Shown here piece by piece: positions 1 through 5,681 of a stretch of 27,654 nt of DNA; position 1 is the first letter of the stretch, and each line of letters opens with the position of its first letter. The translations under genes were made by a program, and so were the position numbers. Location of the stretch: the IMG/VR virus record IMGVR_UViG_3300033388_002261, positions 1-27,654 of that record; one strand, written 5' to 3'. The DNA comes from a virus. Below the pieces are notes generated by a model. It was given only the letters and a program-made list of their open reading frames with translations, made no database searches and had not been told where the DNA came from.

Positions 1-1
1 G

Positions 2-424
2 AAAGAGGCACGCGGAGGGCACGCGGAGGGCACGCGGAGGGCACCAAACAAGAATGAAAAGAATGTTAAGAATGAGAAAGAATGCAAAGAAGTAAAGGCC
101 CCTATCGGTGCCAAACTTCATGATTCAGTTGTTTCTCAAATTGTATGGCCTTCTGATTATGATGACGAGATGCAAAAGGCATTCCTTGATTTTCTGGCAG
201 AGCGGAGAACCAAAAGGGGCTATGTCACAGAGAGGGCAGTTACCAGCCTGTTCAGGATGCTTGAGGGATTCAGCCGGCATGAACAGCTTGAAGCTATCGG
301 CAATGCTATAGCCGGGGGATACAAGGGGCTGTTTCCTAAGAGGGATACCAAGCAGGGGCATCAGCAGCAAAACCACCAGGAAGGATCATTTAAAAATCAT
401 GTAGAAACAAGGGAGGATTTCTGA
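2..424 (+). CDS. Phage replication initiator (O-like), 5'-truncated
   Basis: The frame is open from the left edge, so the N-terminal DNA-binding part lies outside the window. About 140 codons are visible. The first 40 form a charged Lys/Glu/Asn linker encoded by tandem repeats. The C-terminal part reads AFLDFLAERR, then TERAVTSLFRMLEG, then IGNAIAGGYKGLFP. This matches the usual C-terminus of phage helix-turn-helix replication proteins, where an aromatic residue, an 'R..tera...L..L' helix and a final 'I..gW.GLF' motif precede a disordered tail. The stop (422-424) overlaps the ATG of a DnaC-like loader, which is the O/P-type gene pair of lambdoid phages. Inferred role: bind the origin and recruit the helicase loader. 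The family call rests on C-terminal pattern and context only. Confidence 0.75.
   Translation, partial: KEARGGHAEGTRRAPNKNEKNVKNEKECKEVKAPIGAKLHDSVVSQIVWPSDYDDEMQKAFLDFLAERRTKRGYVTERAVTSLFRMLEGFSRHEQLEAIGNAIAGGYKGLFPKRDTKQGHQQQNHQEGSFKNHVETREDF
9..41 (+). repeat. Three tandem 11-bp iteron-like repeats
   Basis: CACGCGGAGGG occurs three times without a gap (9-19, 20-30, 31-41), followed by a partial fourth copy starting CACC. The unit is not a multiple of three, so the encoded residues rotate frame (GGHAEGTRRA), which argues that DNA rather than protein sequence is the repeated object. More copies may lie left of the window edge. Confidence 0.85.
50..84 (+). repeat. Four AAGAATG repeats in a purine-rich A-rich tract
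   Basis: AAGAATG occurs at 50-56, 59-65, 68-74 and 78-84, spaced 9, 9 and 10 bp. The + strand from about 46 to 97 is almost all purine and AT-rich. It lies just downstream of the GC-rich 11-bp repeats, the same relative order as iterons and the easily melted purine-skewed segment in the lambda origin. It encodes the Lys/Asn/Glu linker of the initiator. Confidence 0.8.
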
Positions 425-1056
425 TGACTGATCAAAAGCTAAATTTTGCCAATTGGGCAGGCGATAAGATCCAGGAATACAAGAAGACAAAGGAGCGCCG
501 CCAAGGCTTAAAAGTTACCGAAGCTGACATAATGGCCAAATGCGAGCTAATGGTTGCCAAGGGCTATCTGCCTGTTGATCAGGACGCATTTCAGCAGTTA
601 GGCGCCTTTATGGCATGGCGTGACAAGGAAACTAAGCGGGGATTATTGCTAACAGGCCCATGCGGTACCGGCAAAACCATGTGGCTGGAAAAGTTTGCCG
701 GGGTGAAGGTTTATGGCGCGGGTCAACTTGTAAAGATATACCAGAAAAAAGAATCTACCCTGTGGGATATCATGAGGCCGCCAAGGTATGACGTGCTACC
801 AAAGGGGTATGGCGATATCGGAATTGATGACCTAGGAGAAGAGCCGTTGCTCAAGTATTCGAAAGATGAGCTATTTCAAGAGGTCATTTCTGAACGGTAC
901 AAGCTGTTTAAGAGGTTCGGGTACAAAACGTATGTCACCACCAATCTTGACAATGAGAAGCTGGAAGAAAGGTACAATACTCGCATAATGTCAAGGCTCG
1001 TGGAAATGACAACGCCGATTAAGTTTACCGGCGAAGATATTCGGAAAGGGTTGTAG
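424..1056 (+). CDS. DnaC-like helicase loader, AAA+ ATPase
   Basis: A 210-residue protein with Walker A GPCGTGKT (78-85), Walker B DIGIDDLGEE (131-140), a sensor-1 region TTNL (172-175) and an arginine-rich RIMSRL segment (187-192) in the position of the AAA+ arginine finger. This is the signature of the DnaC/IstB/DnaI clade, and the length fits phage DnaC homologues. Residues 1-60 form a helical N-terminus, which in DnaC contacts the replicative helicase. Known role of the family: ATP-dependent loading of DnaB helicase on melted origin DNA. The start codon overlaps the stop of the initiator gene by one base, so the two are probably translationally coupled. An IstB transposition partner is unlikely because no transposase is nearby. 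Confidence 0.9.
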   Translation: MTDQKLNFANWAGDKIQEYKKTKERRQGLKVTEADIMAKCELMVAKGYLPVDQDAFQQLGAFMAWRDKETKRGLLLTGPCGTGKTMWLEKFAGVKVYGAGQLVKIYQKKESTLWDIMRPPRYDVLPKGYGDIGIDDLGEEPLLKYSKDELFQEVISERYKLFKRFGYKTYVTTNLDNEKLEERYNTRIMSRLVEMTTPIKFTGEDIRKGL

Positions 1057-1083
1057 AATGATAACACCAGAGAGGATATGGAA

Positions 1084-1350
1084 ATGACAGAGATACAAAA
1101 AGTATACCAGAGTCTTGAGAGAGTCCAAAAAGAAAAGCAGATGAGCTTTCCATTCAGTGAGCTTTCTGTCCATTGGGCTATTACTCATTCAGTGCATTGG
1201 TACGTCAGGAAGGATATGAGCCACAAGAGAACCTTGTACATGCTTGGCCGCCTTGAAAAGAAAGGAACTGTCGCATGCGAAAGGCGGCGCGGCTACTGCA
1301 ATATATGGCAGATCGTAAAACCATGGAAGCATATGGAGGCTAAGAAATGA
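1084..1350 (+). CDS. Small winged-helix-like protein
   Basis: An 88-residue basic protein, unrecognised. I chose ATG 1084 over the in-frame ATG 1078 because the SD sequence AGAGAGGA (1069-1076) lies 7 nt from 1084 and only 1 nt from 1078. Residues about 46-80 contain a helix (KRTLYMLGRLEKKG) followed by a strand-turn-strand (VACERRRGYCNIWQIV). This resembles the recognition helix and wing of a winged-helix domain. It sits directly after the replication genes and overlaps the next gene by ATGA, so it may be a DNA-binding accessory or regulator. That role is inference from shape only. Confidence 0.7.
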   Translation: MTEIQKVYQSLERVQKEKQMSFPFSELSVHWAITHSVHWYVRKDMSHKRTLYMLGRLEKKGTVACERRRGYCNIWQIVKPWKHMEAKK

Positions 1351-1550
1351 AAGACAAAGAATGGGTCGATGTCGATTTTGAAGAGTGCCCTAATTGTGGC
1401 GACACGCTTGAGGCGTTGACGAATTGCGGAGTTGTTGACGGAATGCAACACTTTTGGGATGGCGATAAAGTTCGCTGTCTTGGTCGATGCGATGCAGAGT
1501 TGCAGATAACGGTTGACGCACGATGCGCTTCTGTAAGCGGTGAATGGTAA
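1347..1550 (+). CDS. Small zinc-ribbon-like protein
   Basis: 67 residues, acidic, with CPNCG near the N-terminus and a later C-x3-C (CLGRCD), spacing compatible with a two-knuckle zinc ribbon of four cysteines. It starts inside the stop of the previous gene (ATGA). It is the first of a run of small Cys-containing proteins (to 2529) of unknown function. The metal site is inferred from cysteine spacing. Confidence 0.75.
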   Translation: MKDKEWVDVDFEECPNCGDTLEALTNCGVVDGMQHFWDGDKVRCLGRCDAELQITVDARCASVSGEW

Positions 1551-1557
1551 TGGCAAA

Positions 1558-1728
1558 ATGAAAGCCCTTTACCGCGGACTATACCCCTATTGCGGCCTAT
1601 CAGACTGCCTGTATTGGACACGTTGCACACTGTCAGCAACCGACGAACTTAAAGTAAAGTGCAAGCCTGAGATTGAGAATAGCCGGGTTTGTTACGTGCC
1701 AAAAGAAACAAAGGAGATTGAGAAATGA
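1558..1728 (+). CDS. Small Cys-containing protein ending KEIEK
   Basis: 56 residues from ATG 1558 (MKALYRGLYPYCG...); a GTG at 1540 would add six residues. Neither start has a strong SD, so the start is uncertain. Five cysteines lie in the stretches YCGLSDCLYWTRC, KCKP and RVCYV, suggesting metal or disulfide chemistry. The last codons, KEIEK plus stop, form part of a repeated sequence that is also the SD and start region of the next gene. Function unknown. Confidence 0.6.
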   Translation: MKALYRGLYPYCGLSDCLYWTRCTLSATDELKVKCKPEIENSRVCYVPKETKEIEK

Positions 1729-2060
1729 GTATTGAATACACGAAGATATGCGCCTTGTGTGGCGTGAATCGCATAATTGAGGCGGAAGATATTTGCCCCG
1801 ATTGCATGGATGACGGCGGTGAGATGGATACTGAAAACATCATCGGCACCCAGCGAAAGGAACTAACCAAACTTCGCGAACGTGTCAAAGAGCTTGAGCG
1901 GGAGGTTGAAACTCTTGTTCTTATGAAAATCGAAGACAGCAAGAAGTTCTGCGCCCCTTGCTCGCCGCCGTATACCAGAGAGTTTATTATGAATGGAGTG
2001 AGGGAATTGATTTCTAAGGGCTGGAAAGGGTCAGAATCCAAAAAGGAGATTGAGAAATGA
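1725..2060 (+). CDS. Zinc-knuckle and coiled-coil protein ending KEIEK
   Basis: 111 residues. The N-terminus carries C-A-L-C-G and C-P-D-C (CALCG at 9-13, CPDC near 24-27), a typical four-cysteine zinc knuckle. It is followed by a heptad-like helix, roughly residues 43-70 (KLRERVKELEREVETLV), which looks like a coiled coil and suggests dimerisation. Two further cysteines occur in FCAPC. The start overlaps the previous stop (ATGA) with SD AAGGAG upstream. It again ends in KEIEK over the next gene's SD. Function not recognised. Confidence 0.75.
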   Translation: MSIEYTKICALCGVNRIIEAEDICPDCMDDGGEMDTENIIGTQRKELTKLRERVKELEREVETLVLMKIEDSKKFCAPCSPPYTREFIMNGVRELISKGWKGSESKKEIEK

Positions 2061-2293
2061 AAAATGAATCAAGATTAAGCATTGAAATGAAGCCAGGGGA
2101 AACAAGGGAATTTAATGGCGTTGAATACGAAGCTGTGGAATGCGGCCCATCGTATTGCTCTGGAGATTGTGAACTACTACGCCCTCATTGCTGGAAAATA
2201 TGGGAAGTCATGGGAGAGTGCGGCGCTCCGTTCAGGTCTGATGCAACTAACATTGTATTTCATGAGGTTGGCGAAAAGGAGATTGAGAAATGA
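2057..2293 (+). CDS. Small Cys-rich phage protein ending KEIEK
   Basis: 78 residues with six cysteines, including CSGDC; these may bind metal. The reading frame is supported by ATGA overlaps at both ends and by an upstream AAAGGAGATTGAGAA leader shared with its neighbours. A second open frame (2115-2345) overlaps it but lacks a comparable SD, and I regard that frame as a shadow. Function unknown. Confidence 0.75.
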   Translation: MKNESRLSIEMKPGETREFNGVEYEAVECGPSYCSGDCELLRPHCWKIWEVMGECGAPFRSDATNIVFHEVGEKEIEK

Positions 2294-2529
2294 AAGGTTT
2301 TATATGTGGACCAAGGATTTACAAGTACAAAGATTGCCTATTTGAGGTACACTATTATTGCGGACCGTGGCCGATCGACAGCGAAGGTGAGCTATTACCT
2401 TTGCCCGATGAGTCCGACAGCTTCTGGGATCTGTTTGAGGAATGGGACGCGCTAGAAGACAAAGAAGATTACAGAGTCGGCGGAGGATGTGAACGAATTG
2501 GGCTCACTCTGCACAAAAAGGACAAATAA
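2290..2529 (+). CDS. Small acidic phage protein
   Basis: 79 residues, acidic and aromatic (FWDLFEEWDALEDKEDY), with two N-terminal cysteines (CGP at 6-8 and C16). It is the last gene of the small operon that begins at 1084; after its stop comes an independent promoter. It is the third gene preceded by the AAAGGAGATTGAGAA leader. The acidic surface would suit a DNA mimic or inhibitor, but that is speculation. No family recognised. Confidence 0.75.
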   Translation: MKGFICGPRIYKYKDCLFEVHYYCGPWPIDSEGELLPLPDESDSFWDLFEEWDALEDKEDYRVGGGCERIGLTLHKKDK

Positions 2530-2552
2530 TCAGAAAAACCTTGTAGCGTCGC

Positions 2553-2581
2553 TTGCTATGGTGTCAGAATGAGACTATAGT
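2553..2581 (+). promoter_or_regulatory. Sigma70-like promoter with overlapping 25-bp dyad (copy 1)
   Basis: The -35 is TTGCTA (2553-2558), the spacer 17 bp, the -10 TATAGT (2576-2581). A dyad covers 2556-2580: left arm CTATgGTgTCA, centre GAA, right arm TGAgACtATAG, with 9 of 11 positions complementary. A repressor bound there would block polymerase directly. Bases 2552-2579 are identical to 5113-5140. Confidence 0.75.
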
Positions 2582-2617
2582 AAGATTAGAAACCAACAAC
2601 CAAAGGAGTAGCAGCCG

Positions 2618-2770
2618 ATGAACAAGTCAGAACTTGAATACCTGAAAGATCAACTCAAAGAGCACGAAGAGAACCTCAGGCTCTCCAAGAGGCATCGCAA
2701 TACGTTGCTGATCGAATACCGCAAAGGATCGGTCAACATCCTAAGGCAAATCATAAGAAAGTTTAGCTAA
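2618..2770 (+). CDS. Small coiled-coil/basic peptide (50 aa)
   Basis: The frame reads MNKSELEYLKDQLKEHEENL and ends IIRKFS followed by TAA. SD AAAGGAG (2602-2608) lies 9 nt before ATG 2618, and the promoter at 2553-2581 lies just upstream, so expression is well supported despite the size. The N-terminal 30 residues are a strongly charged amphipathic helix suited to a coiled coil; the C-terminus is basic. It is the first gene behind copy 1 of the duplicated promoter cassette. The 115 bases after it (2771-2885) hold no gene I can support, only a possible weak hairpin near 2815-2832 (CGCTGA/TTAGCG). Function unknown. Confidence 0.7.
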   Translation: MNKSELEYLKDQLKEHEENLRLSKRHRNTLLIEYRKGSVNILRQIIRKFS

Positions 2771-2885
2771 CCAACCGAAGACGTAGAAGCGGCGATGGAT
2801 GCCGGAGAACCGAACGCTGAGACACCTTAGCGCTGATTGCGGGTATCTGAGCGAGATGAATTGAAATAACAACAGGAGAGAGATT

Positions 2886-3533
2886 ATGAGTGAACAAAAC
2901 GAGAAGATCGAACCGCCAACGAATGGATCAGTATGGAAATCAGTTGGTACGCCTCACAATGTCCGCGAGGTCTTGCTGATTCACGAAGATCAGGTAGTAT
3001 ACTGGAATGAAAGGTCATTAACAGCAAACTCGCAACTTCTTAAGTCATGGCACGACAATCACACCCTAATCAGCGACCCCTCACAGCCTCACCTTCCGCT
3101 GCCTGATGGTCACAAGCTGGTGCTGGAGTTTGAGCGTGAACTGCACCCAGTACCTGAAGAGGCGAAGCGGTGGTATAGCGATAGTGTTGAGTGGAATATT
3201 CCTCTTTCCTATGACCGAACATGGGCCAAGGGCGGAACTAACAGCGCGGGCATTTACGCCATCCCCATCGACCACGAATGGGAAGAGGATCTTCAGCCCA
3301 AATATAAGACGTTCGAGATTGATTGGAAATCTCAACCATGGCCATCTTTCTTTAATCGCCCAGTATGCCACGGAAACTATGCGAACGGCCACCGCATAAT
3401 CGGGTACACTGATGATCCGAAATACGTCAGCAGAATCGACCCGGACAGCGACAAGATGCCGCATTACGAAACCCAGGCATGCGACCACACCGGAAACCGG
3501 GTTTTTGCTATCGGCCGCCTGGAGGGTGAGTAA
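2886..3533 (+). CDS. Hypothetical phage protein (215 aa)
   Basis: 215 residues, soluble, rich in Trp, Tyr, His and Pro, with no signal peptide or membrane segment. SD AGGAGAGAG lies just before the ATG. The sequence holds a repeated aromatic character (e.g. KRWYSDSVEWNIP, IDWKSQPWPSFFNRPV) and several GxY/GIY motifs, suggesting a beta-rich fold. The stop is directly followed by the next ATG (TAAATG). I do not recognise a family. Operon context with small membrane peptides offers no functional hint. Confidence 0.75.
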   Translation: MSEQNEKIEPPTNGSVWKSVGTPHNVREVLLIHEDQVVYWNERSLTANSQLLKSWHDNHTLISDPSQPHLPLPDGHKLVLEFERELHPVPEEAKRWYSDSVEWNIPLSYDRTWAKGGTNSAGIYAIPIDHEWEEDLQPKYKTFEIDWKSQPWPSFFNRPVCHGNYANGHRIIGYTDDPKYVSRIDPDSDKMPHYETQACDHTGNRVFAIGRLEGE

Positions 3534-3737
3534 ATGAACACTATCATGACAACCGCCACAGTAGCACTAATTCTAATGCCCATACTCCTGATTTGTGCCT
3601 ACATGGCGCACAGGACCAGGAAGGCGCACAAGCAAGCGAAGTCTGAGGAAACCTGGCTGCAAGCGCGCGGAGTTAAGCCAGTGCATCCGATTAATATTGA
3701 GGCAACAGACAACGCAGAACAGGAGGCCGGGGGATGA
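3534..3737 (+). CDS. Small single-span membrane protein
   Basis: 67 residues with one clear membrane segment, about residues 7-25 (ATVALILMPILLICAYMA), followed by a basic stretch HRTRKAHKQAK and an acidic tail. The positive charges after the helix predict N-out/C-in topology. It abuts the previous stop and overlaps the next start (GGATGAG). It could be a lysis accessory, superinfection-exclusion or membrane-anchor peptide; nothing distinguishes these. Confidence 0.7.
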   Translation: MNTIMTTATVALILMPILLICAYMAHRTRKAHKQAKSEETWLQARGVKPVHPINIEATDNAEQEAGG

Positions 3738-3879
3738 GTAAGCGAATCAACAGCGCATTCAAAGGAGTGTCCAACTGGCTAGGCGTGCAATCTTCCCGCT
3801 CGGTCATATTTTCATGTGGATTGCGGCAATCTACCTGATGCTACATCTCCGCGAAATCTTTAGCAAGGGAGCGCAGTAA
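3734..3879 (+). pseudogene. Small membrane protein split by a one-base frame break
   Basis: ATG 3734 opens MSKRINSAFKGVSNWLG, then as read runs to a stop at 3836-3838. In the next frame the same stretch reads RAIFPLGHIFMWIAAIYL and on to KGAQ plus TAA (3877-3879), an obvious membrane helix ending exactly before the next gene. Adding one base in GGC at 3782-3784 joins the parts into a 48-residue protein with a single membrane span. There is no canonical slippery heptamer at the joint, so this is more likely a mutation or sequencing indel than programmed frameshifting. If the break is real, a 34-residue peptide is made instead. Confidence 0.6.
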
Positions 3880-4122
3880 ATGACAAAGCAACTAACAGAA
3901 TCTCAGGCCACGGAGCTTGTTGCTGAACGGGATGTAAAATGGATGCCGATAAACACGGCAGAAAAAGAGCATGGGAAAAAGATCCTGTGCTATGGCGAGG
4001 GGTATATTTTTGAGGCCGAATGTGAGTTTGACGACGGTTATGGATGGTGGTGTAATCTCGGAGGTGCTGAAGCAACCCACTGGATGCCGTTACCTTCACC
4101 ACCAACAATCGAGGAGAATTAG
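3880..4122 (+). CDS. DUF551 domain protein
   Basis: 80 residues. WMPINTAEKEHGKKILCYGEG at the front and THWMPLPSPP at the end bracket the domain, with acidic and aromatic residues between (FDDGYGWWCN). This is the hallmark of DUF551, a short family common in phages and prophages, in which 'W.P....P....VL.y' opens and 'vTHWmPLP.PP' closes. No molecular function is known for the family. The start is immediately after the stop of the broken membrane gene; the only SD-like stretch is GGGAGCG about 7 nt upstream. Confidence 0.8.
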   Translation: MTKQLTESQATELVAERDVKWMPINTAEKEHGKKILCYGEGYIFEAECEFDDGYGWWCNLGGAEATHWMPLPSPPTIEEN

Positions 4123-4126
4123 GACG

Positions 4127-4561
4127 ATGGAAAGATACGAGTTCAAAGAGGAAACGAAACACCACAAGTCCAGTGGCTATATTAGCAAAGACGGCCACAC
4201 GATGTTTTTGCAAGATGCGGTTCGAGATATTGAGCATCTGCAGAGGATTGGCAAAGACCTCACGACGAAAGTGGAAGAGCTCACCGCCGAAAATAGCAAC
4301 TACCTCGCAGAAAATGAGACCGTCCCTCATGAGGTCGTTGCTATTTCTGTTGATAAAGGCGTGTCACTGATGGAGGCCTGGAAGATTCGTTATGCCCACA
4401 GTCAGCGGGTGATTGACTTGCTGGAGGTATACTGGAACAAAGATAAAACCATTTGCGCCAACTGTGACATAGATTGCCCCGCGATTGACGGGAAGCATTG
4501 CACTGCCGAAAACTTTGGCTCCGCAATGGTAGAATGGGCCGAAGCCGCAGCGAAAAAATGA
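4127..4561 (+). CDS. Hypothetical protein with coiled coil and C-terminal Cys cluster
   Basis: 144 residues from ATG 4127, chosen because GAGGAG (4111-4116) lies 10 nt upstream; the longer frame from 3971 would overlap the DUF551 gene completely. Residues about 28-65 (FLQDAVRDIEHLQRIGKDL and TTKVEELTAENSNYLAEN) form a coiled coil. The C-terminal half has CANCDIDCPAIDGKHC, a four-cysteine cluster that may bind zinc. It overlaps the next gene by ATGA. Family not recognised. Confidence 0.75.
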   Translation: MERYEFKEETKHHKSSGYISKDGHTMFLQDAVRDIEHLQRIGKDLTTKVEELTAENSNYLAENETVPHEVVAISVDKGVSLMEAWKIRYAHSQRVIDLLEVYWNKDKTICANCDIDCPAIDGKHCTAENFGSAMVEWAEAAAKK

Positions 4562-4659
4562 AGATACCAGAGGCAACAGCAACCGCCGCGTTAATCCTTG
4601 CGTGCTTTTCCAGGGATATCTATCGGGCGTACAAGATGCGGAAAGAGCATAATGGGTGA
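4558..4659 (+). CDS. Small hydrophobic peptide (33 aa)
   Basis: Reads MKIPEATATAALILACFSRD then a basic tail ending KMRKEHNG and TGA. It starts in an ATGA overlap with the preceding gene and ends 3 nt before the next ATG, so it fits the coupled operon style of this phage. A short hydrophobic segment (ATAALILACF) is followed by Arg/Lys, a small membrane-associated peptide or truncated membrane protein. No function can be assigned. Confidence 0.5.
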   Translation: MKIPEATATAALILACFSRDIYRAYKMRKEHNG

Positions 4660-4662
4660 TCT

Positions 4663-5094
4663 ATGTCCAGACGATCAGGAATCAGCGCGAAACAGCTCAG
4701 GGAAATCCTCAAAAAGCCGTTCTACAATAACGACTCCAGAGGGCAAGAAGGCAAGGCTCGTATTAACAATGAGCTTACCAGGAATTCAGCCGCTAAGCAG
4801 AAACGAGGCAAACAGCCTGCATTGGTCAGAAGGGCAGAAGATCAGGCGGGCATGGTCGGTATACCTGGCCCGTTGTTTGTCCGGATTATTCGGCACATTC
4901 CGAAAGGTGGAAACGCCTATGATGACGATAATCTATCCGGCGGTTGTAAACAACTGCGCGACGGTATCGCTGCCATGCTCGGGCTCAAAGGTGATAGCGC
5001 GGAAGATGGGATTACCTTTGAATACGCGCAAGTGAAGACTGACATCGGACAGGCTGAAACGGTAATAGAAATCTACCAAATCCAAGAAAGTTGA
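4663..5094 (+). CDS. RusA-like Holliday-junction resolvase, middle out of frame
   Basis: The C-terminal half has the RusA catalytic pattern: NAYDDDNLSGGCKQLRDGIA, then LGLKGDSAEDG. The aspartates correspond to the D-x-D-N and second D-D motifs of RusA, which resolves four-way DNA junctions. The usual N-terminal half is not in this frame. It appears in frame +2 as ARLVLTMSLPGIQPL then SLHWSEGQKIRRAWSVYLAR (about 4750-4873). Removing one A from the run at 4711-4715 and adding one T to the run at 4876-4878 gives one continuous RusA-like protein of normal length. As written, the protein would have a scrambled centre and is probably inactive. The upstream segment MSRRSGISAKQLREIL also resembles the N-terminal extension of such phage proteins. 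Confidence 0.7.
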   Translation: MSRRSGISAKQLREILKKPFYNNDSRGQEGKARINNELTRNSAAKQKRGKQPALVRRAEDQAGMVGIPGPLFVRIIRHIPKGGNAYDDDNLSGGCKQLRDGIAAMLGLKGDSAEDGITFEYAQVKTDIGQAETVIEIYQIQES

Positions 5095-5113
5095 GAATCT
5101 TTGGCTAAACCCC

Positions 5114-5142
5114 TTGCTATGGTGTCAGAATGAGACTATATT
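5114..5142 (+). promoter_or_regulatory. Sigma70-like promoter with overlapping dyad (copy 2)
   Basis: The -35 is TTGCTA (5114-5119), spacer 17 bp, -10 TATATT (5137-5142). The dyad at 5117-5141 has 8 of 11 positions complementary. Similarity with copy 1 continues through the leader to the SD (AAGGAGTAGCAACCG against AAGGAGTAGCAGCCG) and the ATG, so the whole promoter-operator-leader block looks duplicated. Confidence 0.75.
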
Positions 5143-5177
5143 GAGGTATTGAAACAATCAACAAGGAGTAGCAACCG

Positions 5178-5375
5178 ATGAAAATCTACGATGTAGTACT
5201 AACTCACGGCAACCGCAACAACGAGCTCAGCTTTATGGTAATTGCTAATAATCAAAAGGAATCCATTAAGAAGGCTAGGGCATTTATAAAGAATGAGGGA
5301 TTCAAGGTCGAGTCACCGCGTGAATATTACTCCACGCTAGCAAACTTTTCAGATGACGGCGTACTTAATATCTAG
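5178..5375 (+). CDS. Small phage protein (65 aa)
   Basis: 65 residues, predicted beta-alpha-beta by eye: IYDVVLTHG, SFMVIANNQKESIKKARAFI, then a charged tail. The AAGGAG SD lies 9 nt before ATG, directly downstream of promoter copy 2. The pattern 'F.v.A.n..eA...A..f' is common among small phage proteins that fold like ferredoxin-type accessory domains, but this is only a resemblance. Function unknown. Confidence 0.75.
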   Translation: MKIYDVVLTHGNRNNELSFMVIANNQKESIKKARAFIKNEGFKVESPREYYSTLANFSDDGVLNI

Positions 5376-5393
5376 CCAAAACCAACCAACCGA

Positions 5394-5411
5394 GCCGGGC
5401 GGAATCCCGGT
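5394..5411 (+). terminator. GC-rich hairpin without clear U-run
   Basis: GCCGGG (5394-5399), loop CGGAAT, CCCGGT (5406-5411), followed by AAAAGG, which also serves as SD for the gene at 5427. Without a T-run it is more likely an mRNA stabiliser or attenuator than a rho-independent terminator. Confidence 0.4.
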
Positions 5412-5426
5412 AAAAGGAAAAGCATT

Positions 5427-5624
5427 ATGACTAAAAAAGATTGGCCAATAATCTGGAGAGGGGTGCTGGCTCTAATGGGATTCTGCGGTGCTATTCTGCT
5501 AATGGGGTACGGGTGTTCTAGCCGAACTGAATACGAAAGATCCCGTATGGACCGATACGAGGAGATCCAAAAGCTGGAACAGGAGCTCCACATAAAAGAA
5601 CTAAAAGACAAGTTGAACAAGTAA
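5427..5624 (+). CDS. Small membrane-anchored or lipoprotein-like protein with coiled coil
   Basis: 65 residues. The basic start MTKKDW is followed by a hydrophobic segment (about 11-29) ending MGYGCSS. The cysteine at 30 sits in a lipobox-like position, although Tyr before Gly is atypical. The rest (YERSRMDRYEEIQKLEQEL and KELKDKLNK) is a long charged amphipathic helix. Architecture is that of a short membrane anchor plus periplasmic coiled coil, reminiscent of small outer-membrane spanins, but no endolysin or inner spanin is nearby. SD AAAAGGAAAAG precedes ATG. Function unproven. Confidence 0.65.
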   Translation: MTKKDWPIIWRGVLALMGFCGAILLMGYGCSSRTEYERSRMDRYEEIQKLEQELHIKELKDKLNK

Positions 5625-5631
5625 TCCCGGC

Positions 5632-5659
5632 ATGTTCCCGCAATCTGCTTCGGGAACAT
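5632..5659 (+). promoter_or_regulatory. Perfect 9-bp stem hairpin between genes
   Basis: ATGTTCCCG (5632-5640), 10-nt loop, CGGGAACAT (5651-5659). It lies between the stop of the 5427 gene and the next start, with no T-run after it. It could be a processing or stability element, a regulator-binding palindrome, or a terminator of non-canonical type. Confidence 0.5.
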
Positions 5660-5681
5660 CAACAATTAGGCAAGGCGAATT

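Noticed and set aside
3971-4126. An N-terminal extension of the 4127 gene
   Set aside because: It would cover the DUF551 gene in another frame and has no SD, whereas ATG 4127 has GAGGAG upstream.
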